Assembly (NCBI GenBank): GCA_943913835.1
Contig: CALTZU010000116.1
Location: forward strand, 1-10,776
Direction of reading: 5' to 3'
DNA length: 10,776 nucleotides
Source: an uncultured Rheinheimera sp.
Lineage (GTDB): Bacteria; Pseudomonadota; Gammaproteobacteria; Enterobacterales; Alteromonadaceae
In this document: one piece after another, positions 6,497 through 10,776 of the stretch
How positions within the stretch are numbered: the first letter of the stretch is position 1
How the letters are laid out: each line of letters starts with the position of its first letter
The notes under the pieces: model-generated
The model's input: the letters and a program-made list of their open reading frames with translations, nothing else
Told to the model about the DNA's origin: nothing
Database searches by the model: none
Position numbers and translations under genes: made by a program

Positions 6497-7249
6497 TTAT
6501 TTGCCAGTTAATAATCTGACTAAAGCCTGACCCACAGCTACTGCGGATTGCGGGTTCTGCCCCGTCACCAGACGCTGATCAACCACCACATTGGCCTGCC
6601 AGTTTGCTGCAGCGCTGAAGCTGGCGCCACGTTTTATCAATTGGTCCTGTAAGGAAAAGGGCACCACCTGACTTAATTTGACCTGATCTTCTTCATCATT
6701 GCTGAAACCTGTCACTTGCTTACCTGCGATCAGGTAACTGCCGTCGGGCAGTTTGATGTTCAGTAATGCTGCAGGACCATGACAAACCGCTGCTACTATG
6801 CCATTGTTTTGGTACAACTGTGCGGCAAAATGTTGGATCTGTTGATTTTGCGGGAAATCCCACATGGTGCCATGCCCTCCGGCAAACAACACGGCCTGAT
6901 AGTCTGACGCCTTTAAATCTGCCAGCTTTAAGCTGTGCTGCAACTTCATATTGTGTTTGCTATCGGAGATAAACCATTGATTCACAGCATCAGCTTCTGC
7001 AAGGCTGCGTTCATCAACAGGCGCTTTACCCCCTGCAATACTGGCAATATCAACTTTAATCCCAGCATCTACCAGTTCTTTGTAGGGATGAGTCACTTCA
7101 GCTAACCAATAGCCGGTTTTTTCGGTGGTGGCGCCCATTTGGCTGTGACTGGTGACCACAATCAATACCTGCCCCGCCGCCGCCAGACTACTGCTCAAAG
7201 CCAGAGCTGCAGCCAGACCAAAATGTAAAACACCTTTTGCTAATGTCAT
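6497..7249 (-). CDS. Exported DJ-1/PfpI family protein (Hsp31-like, type 1 GATase fold)
   Basis: This protein has 250 residues from the ATG at 7249 (an in-frame GTG one codon earlier is less likely; AAGG lies 7 nt before the ATG). A signal peptide (MTLAKGVLHFGLAAALALSSSLAAA) precedes the DJ-1/PfpI core. Seen in order are VLIVVTSHSQM, the conserved TGYWLAEVTHPY containing the acidic residue (Glu51), FAGGHGTMWDFP, the nucleophile elbow VAAVCHGPAAL (Cys156-His157) and the NDEED acidic pair (Glu186/Glu187). This is the Hsp31/YDR533C-like class with a Cys-His-Glu arrangement. Family members act as glyoxalase III-type enzymes, chaperones or deglycase-like proteins; which of these applies here is not visible. 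The export signal suggests a periplasmic role, unlike most cytoplasmic relatives. It is divergent from a LysR gene, which probably controls it. Confidence 0.88.
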   Translation of the reverse strand: MTLAKGVLHFGLAAALALSSSLAAAGQVLIVVTSHSQMGATTEKTGYWLAEVTHPYKELVDAGIKVDIASIAGGKAPVDERSLAEADAVNQWFISDSKHNMKLQHSLKLADLKASDYQAVLFAGGHGTMWDFPQNQQIQHFAAQLYQNNGIVAAVCHGPAALLNIKLPDGSYLIAGKQVTGFSNDEEDQVKLSQVVPFSLQDQLIKRGASFSAAANWQANVVVDQRLVTGQNPQSAVAVGQALVRLLTGK

Positions 7250-7284
7250 CACTTCACCTTATTTACTATGGATTTGATGGCACT

Positions 7285-7307
7285 TAGTTTGCCGCAGCAT
7301 TAAACTA
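7285..7307. promoter_or_regulatory. LysR-type operator between the DJ-1 gene and its LysR regulator
   Basis: TAGTTT and AAACTA form a perfect 6-bp inverted repeat with exactly 11 bp between the arms, the T-N11-A LysR pattern. It is 38 bp from the LysR start and 35 bp from the DJ-1 start, the usual position for a shared divergent operator. A second, more widely spaced pair (TCACTTC at 7249-7255 and GAAGTGA at 7312-7318) partly overlaps the DJ-1 start codon and SD region. Confidence 0.6.
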
Positions 7308-7345
7308 CGAAGAAGTGAATTGATTTAATATCTCCTATCCAAATT

Positions 7346-8257
7346 ATGAATATTAAAAATAAAGATCTGAATTTATTGCTACTGTTTAAAGTGCTTTATG
7401 AAGAACTCAATGTCAGTTCGGCTGCAATCCGGCTGAATTTAAGCCAGCCTGCGCTGAGCCATAAACTGAATAAATTGCGTCACGAATTTGCCGATCCACT
7501 CTTTGTGCGAGCGGCCAGAGGCTTAACTCCAACTCCTAAAGCAACAGCGATCTCCGCTGAAATATTACAATTAGTATCATCAATAGAAGGTTTTTATCAG
7601 CAACAAAGCGGGACAGAGTTTTTAACTCAAGCCGCTCGATTGGTGATATTCAGTACTGACTACATAGAAAGTTTATTAGCTCCGGACTTAATTGCTCTGT
7701 TAGCAGAACAAGCCCCGGCAGTGCAATTAGTGATGCGGCACACTCAAGGAGTTCTGCCTAAACAGCAATTAGAACGAGGGGACTGTGATCTGGCTATTGC
7801 CGGTTTTTATCGTGATTTACCAGAAAGTTTTTATCAGCAGAAACTGCAAAAGGAGGATTTTGTCGTACTGATGCGCCGTCAACATCCGTTGGCAGGTCAA
7901 CCACTTAGCCTGGAAAATTATTGTCAGGCCCGTCATATAGTGACCACATTGACTGGTGATTTGGATGGTCTGGTCGATCAGGCTTTAGCAAAGTTGGGCC
8001 TGGAACGGCAGGTAAGTGCGGGCTTGTCCGGCTTTTTCTCTCCAGCTTATGCAGTAAGTAAAAATGATGTGTTACTGACCTGCCTTCAATCAGTGGCCGT
8101 TATAGCGCAAAAAGCAAATGCGGACTTACTCATCAGTACTTGTCCTGTCTCACTGCCCATGGTGCAAATCAGTCAGATCTGGCATTCCAGAACTCAGGAT
8201 GATCCACTCAGGCGCTGGTTAAGGCAACAGATCCACAGGCTGTTGACCCGACTATGA
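7346..8257 (+). CDS. LysR-family transcriptional regulator (partner of the DJ-1 gene)
   Basis: This 303-residue protein has an N-terminal winged HTH (DLNLLLLFKVLYEELNVSSAAIRLNLSQPALSHKLNKLRHEFADPLFVR, residues 7-55). The linker motif GLTPTPKA is typical of the NodD/SyrM-like LysR branch, and the effector domain follows from about residue 90. The SQPALSHKL recognition helix is canonical. Length is normal. It is divergent from the exported DJ-1 gene with a 93-bp promoter region that holds the inverted repeat at 7285-7307. The start is supported by the conserved MNIKNKDLNLL opening; the SD is poor (CTCC-type context, no good AGGA). The lipocalin gene begins 92 bp downstream on the same strand and could be co-transcribed. 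The ligand is unknown. Confidence 0.92.
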   Translation: MNIKNKDLNLLLLFKVLYEELNVSSAAIRLNLSQPALSHKLNKLRHEFADPLFVRAARGLTPTPKATAISAEILQLVSSIEGFYQQQSGTEFLTQAARLVIFSTDYIESLLAPDLIALLAEQAPAVQLVMRHTQGVLPKQQLERGDCDLAIAGFYRDLPESFYQQKLQKEDFVVLMRRQHPLAGQPLSLENYCQARHIVTTLTGDLDGLVDQALAKLGLERQVSAGLSGFFSPAYAVSKNDVLLTCLQSVAVIAQKANADLLISTCPVSLPMVQISQIWHSRTQDDPLRRWLRQQIHRLLTRL

Positions 8258-8349
8258 CAGAGCAAAGGATTGTCTTTGCTGCCACAACAAGCACTGATAC
8301 AAAACATAGGCTGATACGTACACAGAGCATTCAACGAAAAGGAGCTTTT

Positions 8350-8871
8350 ATGCGTTATTTATTGTCTGCGATTTCTATTCTACTCGTTACAGCTTGCACT
8401 GGAGTTCCCAAAGGAGTTACACCTGTCAGTCCTTTTGATATCAAGAGTTATCTGGGAGAATGGCATGAAATTGCCCGTTTGGATCACAGCTTTGAGCGCG
8501 GACTGACGGAAGTCACAGCACAGTACAGTAGCCGCGAAGATGGTGGGATAAATGTTATAAATCGTGGTTATAACGCCAAAGATGGGGTGTGGGAACAAGC
8601 CGAAGGTAAAGCTTATTTTGTCGATGACAGCAACACTGGTCGCTTAAAGGTGTCCTTTTTTGGCCCATTTTACGGCGGCTACAATGTAGCCCAACTGGAA
8701 CCTGACTACAGCATGGCTCTGGTGATAGGCCCCTCACTGGAGTACGCCTGGTTGCTGTCGCGCAGTCCAGCTCCGGCAACAGAGCTTTGTCAGCGCTATT
8801 TTGTGACGGCAGATTCTTTAGGTATTAAACCTAGTGATTGGATCCATGTTCGAAACTGCAAAGTCCATTAA
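8350..8871 (+). CDS. blc: Outer-membrane lipocalin, Blc type
   Basis: The protein has 173 residues from the ATG at 8350, chosen because AAAAGGAGC lies just upstream and a lipoprotein signal begins there; an upstream extension to 8254 would bury the signal. The lipobox LVTAC gives lipidated Cys16 followed by Thr-Gly, which favours outer-membrane sorting. Lipocalin motifs seen are GEWHEIARLDHSFERGL (residues 36-52), the VTAQYS strand, GINVINRGYN, LKVSFFGPFYGGYNV and YAWLLSRSP. Cys147 and Cys170 probably form the family disulfide. The length matches E. coli Blc (177). Blc proteins bind lysophospholipids or fatty acids and support envelope maintenance under starvation or stress. It follows the LysR gene by 92 bp and may have its own promoter there. 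The call is strong from these motifs; the symbol is by family resemblance. Confidence 0.92.
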   Translation: MRYLLSAISILLVTACTGVPKGVTPVSPFDIKSYLGEWHEIARLDHSFERGLTEVTAQYSSREDGGINVINRGYNAKDGVWEQAEGKAYFVDDSNTGRLKVSFFGPFYGGYNVAQLEPDYSMALVIGPSLEYAWLLSRSPAPATELCQRYFVTADSLGIKPSDWIHVRNCKVH

Positions 8872-8948
8872 GGCAAAACTGCAACAACTGCTCCGCCTCC
8901 AGTCTCCAGGCCCTTTCACTGGTCAGTTGTCCTACTCGAGCAGCTGAT

Positions 8949-9404
8949 TTACAACTGTAATTGCATAAAGACGGAATTAGGATCTACTTTGTACTGTGCA
9001 AAAGGCCCACAGCATTCGAAGCCAAAGCGGCGGTACAAGGCGCGAGCCGGGGCGAAATACTCCATAGCGCCTGTTTCCAGGTACAAGCGCTTATATCCGC
9101 GTTTTTTTGCTTCGCCGATTACATGCTGCAATAGGTGTTTGCCTATGCCCTGTCCTCTGAAGGCTGTAGCACTTCGCATAGATTTAATTTCGCCCTGTTG
9201 TGCATCCAGTTGTTTTAGTGCGACACAACCTGCTAAGTGTTGCTCTTGCCATAAAGTCCAAAAGCTGATGTCTTTAGCTTTTAACCCCGTCAAATCCAGC
9301 GCATGTTTACTCTCAGGTGGTGACACCGCATTCATGTCATTTAAATGCTCTTGCAACAAAGCAGCAATTTCAGGGCCAGTCAGATCATCAAGTTGAATAC
9401 GCAT
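8949..9404 (-). CDS. GNAT-family N-acetyltransferase
   Basis: This 151-residue soluble protein has the GNAT acetyl-CoA-binding motif A, SATAFRGQGIGKHLLQHVIGEAKKRG (residues 78-103, with the RxxGxG/A pyrophosphate loop at Arg83-Gly84-Gln-Gly86-Ile-Gly88). A motif B region LYLETGAMEYFAPARALYRRFGFE follows, and then the characteristic GPFAQYKVDPNSVFM tail. The GFxxCGPFxxYxxDPNSVFM ending marks a well-populated but functionally unassigned GNAT subgroup. It is convergent with the lipocalin gene (77 bp between stops, no clear terminator there) and stands alone on its strand. No good Shine-Dalgarno precedes the ATG. The acceptor substrate is unknown. Confidence 0.88.
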   Translation of the reverse strand: MRIQLDDLTGPEIAALLQEHLNDMNAVSPPESKHALDLTGLKAKDISFWTLWQEQHLAGCVALKQLDAQQGEIKSMRSATAFRGQGIGKHLLQHVIGEAKKRGYKRLYLETGAMEYFAPARALYRRFGFECCGPFAQYKVDPNSVFMQLQL

Positions 9405-9484
9405 AAGGAATTAAAGATAAGAAGTTGTATTTATTCAGGAATATATCGAAATTAAATCGGAAGAACCAGTGAAATGCGGAAGAT

Positions 9485-9511
9485 AAAAAAACGAGCCTGA
9501 AATCAGGCCCG
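9485..9511 (-). terminator. Intrinsic terminator overlapping the glsB stop codon
   Basis: The minus strand reads CGGGCCTG-ATTT-CAGGCTCG then seven T: an 8-bp stem with one G-U pair, a tetraloop and a strong U-run. The 5' arm contains the last two sense codons of the GlsB/YeaQ-like gene and its TGA stop begins inside the stem, so terminator and coding sequence share bases. It ends the DUF3185-glsB operon. Confidence 0.9.
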
Positions 9512-9754
9512 TCTGATTAAACTCGCGATAAACAATAGCATTACAGCGCCGGCTGTGGCTGTGATGATAGAGCCTAAAAGGCCACTTGCGCTAATACCCA
9601 GCATGCCAAATAAAGCTCCACCTATAACAGCACCGACAATACCAACGATGATATTCCCCAAAAGGCCAAAGCCACTGCCTTTCATAATAAGACCGCCGAG
9701 CCAGCCAGCTATGGCGCCTATCGCTAAAAATACTAATAATCCGGTTAAGCTCAT
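9503..9754 (-). CDS. GlsB/YeaQ/YmgE-family stress-response membrane protein
   Basis: The protein has 83 residues from the ATG at 9754-9752. An in-frame ATG two codons upstream is rejected because the ribosome site GAGGG would be only 1 nt away, while it is 7 nt from the chosen ATG. The protein is almost entirely hydrophobic and glycine-rich: SLTGLLVFLAIGAIAGWLGGLIMKGSGFGLLGNIIVGIVGAVIGGALFGM... and a final LLFIASLIRRA, matching the transglycosylase-associated/GlsB-YeaQ-YmgE family with three membrane segments. The family is linked to general stress and envelope responses; its molecular function is unknown. It follows the DUF3185 gene by 19 bp in the same operon and ends in a terminator that shares its stop. 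Confidence 0.92.
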   Translation of the reverse strand: MSLTGLLVFLAIGAIAGWLGGLIMKGSGFGLLGNIIVGIVGAVIGGALFGMLGISASGLLGSIITATAGAVMLLFIASLIRRA

Positions 9755-9773
9755 TACCATTCCCTCTTGTTGT

Positions 9774-9989
9774 TTAACGTTTTAGAGTCAGGAAAAGACC
9801 GGCCACAACACTGATGGCACCACCTATATAAAACTGCATCACTTTGTCAGTTTCTGCGCCAGTCACAACTTCAGTCAATTCAGATTGAATAGAGTCTGAC
9901 AATTGAAAGCCCCAGTACGCCAGGCCTACACCCAGTACTAACAAAGCTAAACCCACCAGTTTTAATAACGTATTTGTTCCATTAGCCAT
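9774..9989 (-). CDS. Small two-helix membrane protein, DUF3185-like
   Basis: This 71-residue protein has two hydrophobic segments (about residues 9-28, LKLVGLALLVLGVGLAYWGF, and 50-67, FYIGGAISVVAGLFLTLK), separated by a polar, acidic loop (SDSIQSELTEVVTGAETDK). This layout and the GGAISVVAG ending fit the DUF3185 family, found mostly in marine gammaproteobacteria. The ATG has an excellent SD (AGAGGA, 7 nt spacing). It is first of a two-gene operon with the GlsB/YeaQ-like gene 19 bp downstream, which suggests a shared envelope or stress role; function is not known for the family. Confidence 0.85.
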   Translation of the reverse strand: MANGTNTLLKLVGLALLVLGVGLAYWGFQLSDSIQSELTEVVTGAETDKVMQFYIGGAISVVAGLFLTLKR

Positions 9990-10026
9990 TTTTTATTCCT
10001 CTGTATTCCATAAAAAGATCTCAAGC

Positions 10027-10047
10027 AAGGCACTGAAAGAGCGCCTT
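10027..10047 (-). promoter_or_regulatory. Stem-loop in the DUF3185 leader
   Basis: On the minus strand AAGGCGC and GTGCCTT can pair over 7 bp (one G-U) around a 7-nt loop. It is 38 nt upstream of the DUF3185 start codon and does not cover the SD, and no U-run follows. It may be an mRNA-stabilising hairpin or part of an operator, since the first GATAAGG copy overlaps its outer arm. Confidence 0.3.
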
Positions 10048-10170
10048 ATCTGATGACAGTATTAGCTCTGCCAGCATGAACCTCACCTGAAGACTTTAAT
10101 GAAAAACAAAATAGTAGCATTGGATAAGGTTGAATAAACAAAATTATTTCATACAAAACATACCCTTATC
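10044..10170. repeat. Three CCTTATC / GATAAGG sites in a divergent promoter region
   Basis: CCTTATC occurs at 10044-10050 (followed by TGA) and 10164-10170 (followed by AGA), and its reverse complement GATAAGG at 10123-10129. The last two form a 7-bp inverted repeat with 34 bp between. All three are in the 249-bp region between the DUF3185 operon and the alpha/beta hydrolase gene, so they may be binding sites for one regulator. No named regulator is recognised. Confidence 0.35.
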
Positions 10171-10180
10171 AGAAACATGT

Positions 10181-10191
10181 GCTAGGCTTTT
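10181..10191 (+). promoter_or_regulatory. Sigma-S-like -10 element before the alpha/beta hydrolase
   Basis: GCTAGGCTTTT matches the extended sigma-S -10 consensus KCTAYRCTTAA at 9 of 11 positions and is preceded by TG. It lies about 48 bp upstream of the hydrolase ATG. No good -35 is seen, which sigma-S promoters tolerate. This is a motif match only. Confidence 0.3.
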
Positions 10192-10238
10192 TATCGACAT
10201 CAAAAAAGGGACATTCCAGGCTTAAAAGGAACATAGTT

Positions 10239-10776
10239 ATGTCGTCGCACACCACACAACCATACACCGAACGCACTGTCCCTTTTGTTACAGACGATGG
10301 TGTTGAGCTTAATTTAATTCATATTCGTGGCGACAAAACTCCCGACAAAGGCCCGGTGATTCTGGTACATGGCGCCGGCGTTCGGGCCAATATCTACAGA
10401 GCACCGGTTGAGATCAGCATAGTCGATACGCTGATTAGTGAAGGCTACGATGTCTGGCTGGAAAACTGGCGTGGCAGCATTGCCTTTGCCCCCAATTTAT
10501 GGACTTTGGATCAAGCCGCTTTATACGATCATCCCAAAGCTGTACAAACTATTCTGGCCGAGACCGGTGAAAGCAGCTTAAAAGCTATTATTCACTGTCA
10601 GGGCTCGACCAGTTTTATGATGTCGGCCATCGCAGGATTAGTGCCTGAAGTCAGTACTATTGTTACCAATGCAGTCTCACTGCACCCTGTAGTACCGGAT
10701 TGGTCCAGGTTTAAGCTGCAGTATATGGTGCCGCTGGTGCGGCAAATGACTCAGTACCTGAATCCACACTGGGGCG
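10239..10776 (+). CDS. Alpha/beta hydrolase with Cys at the nucleophile position (cut by right edge)
   Basis: The reading frame from the ATG at 10239 (AAAGGA 8 nt upstream) is open to the window end, giving 179 residues without the C-terminus. Seen in order are a beta-strand leader VPFVTDDGVELNLIHIRG, the oxyanion segment VILVHGAGVRA (41-50), DVWLENWRGS (71-80), and KAIIHCQGSTSF where the nucleophile elbow is expected. Compared with the usual G-H-S-x-G-G, this elbow reads I-H-C-Q-G-S, putting Cys120 at the nucleophile. That recalls PHA synthases and dienelactone hydrolases, and hydrolases I associate with GMC-type oxidoreductases in this group of bacteria; the last point is from memory. The catalytic Asp and His would be in the missing part. 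It is divergent from the DUF3185-glsB operon. Confidence 0.82.
   Translation, partial: MSSHTTQPYTERTVPFVTDDGVELNLIHIRGDKTPDKGPVILVHGAGVRANIYRAPVEISIVDTLISEGYDVWLENWRGSIAFAPNLWTLDQAALYDHPKAVQTILAETGESSLKAIIHCQGSTSFMMSAIAGLVPEVSTIVTNAVSLHPVVPDWSRFKLQYMVPLVRQMTQYLNPHWG

Noticed and set aside
8254..8349. N-terminal extension of the lipocalin by 32 residues, overlapping the LysR stop
   Set aside because: The lipoprotein signal and a strong SD place the real start at 8350; the extension is polar and would prevent export.
8872..8948. Possible terminator between the convergent lipocalin and GNAT genes
   Set aside because: Only a distant 6-bp CAACTG/CAGTTG pair is present and no U-run; not enough to call.
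8989..9396. Long plus-strand frame opposite the GNAT gene
   Set aside because: Cys- and Ser-rich composition without any domain; the minus strand has clear GNAT motifs.
9555..9785. Plus-strand frame opposite the GlsB-like gene
   Set aside because: It is proline-rich only because it mirrors the glycine codons of the real gene.

Overview
The window looks like a chromosomal segment of an aerobic, aquatic-type gammaproteobacterium. The gene set (short PBP-like protein with its own porin, DUF3185 next to GlsB/YeaQ, Blc lipocalin, LysR-paired oxidoreductases) is most like Rheinheimera, Alishewanella or related Alteromonadales/Chromatiaceae. That placement is inferred from protein style and moderate GC, not from a database match. 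Genes are tightly packed and no stretch longer than about 250 bases lacks a gene. I see no insertion sequence, phage, CRISPR, tRNA or rRNA.

Left part (1-3720, all minus strand). A three-gene operon runs leftward: a short PstS-like periplasmic binding protein, an outer-membrane beta-barrel whose start overlaps it by 41 nt, and the first 20 codons of a membrane protein cut by the window edge, possibly a sensor. Upstream lies a large choice-of-anchor I lipoprotein with a collagen-like Gly-X-Y segment after the lipidated cysteine. Its promoter region carries a plausible Pho box and a leader stem-loop. Together these suggest, but do not prove, an envelope phosphate or ligand response.

Middle part (3721-8257). 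There are two divergent 'LysR regulator plus target' pairs. One joins an NAD(P)-binding Rossmann protein to a LysR regulator, with a perfect 7-bp inverted repeat spaced 11 bp between them. The other joins an exported DJ-1/PfpI (Hsp31-like) protein to a second LysR regulator, with a 6-bp inverted repeat of the same 11-bp spacing. Between the pairs is a stand-alone periplasmic family-3 solute-binding protein. Several intrinsic terminators separate these units.

Right part (8258-10776). A Blc-type outer-membrane lipocalin lies downstream of the second LysR gene. It is followed by a GNAT acetyltransferase and a small two-gene stress-membrane operon (DUF3185, then GlsB/YeaQ) on the minus strand. 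Divergent from that operon is an alpha/beta hydrolase cut by the right edge, with cysteine at the nucleophile position. The 249-bp divergent promoter region before it carries three copies of CCTTATC/GATAAGG and a sigma-S-like -10 element.

Most of this is ordinary housekeeping and accessory content. The points most worth following are the PBP/porin/membrane-protein operon, the candidate Pho-regulated collagen-like lipoprotein, the two LysR operators and the Cys-type hydrolase. I do not see convincing evidence of a wholly new multi-gene system.
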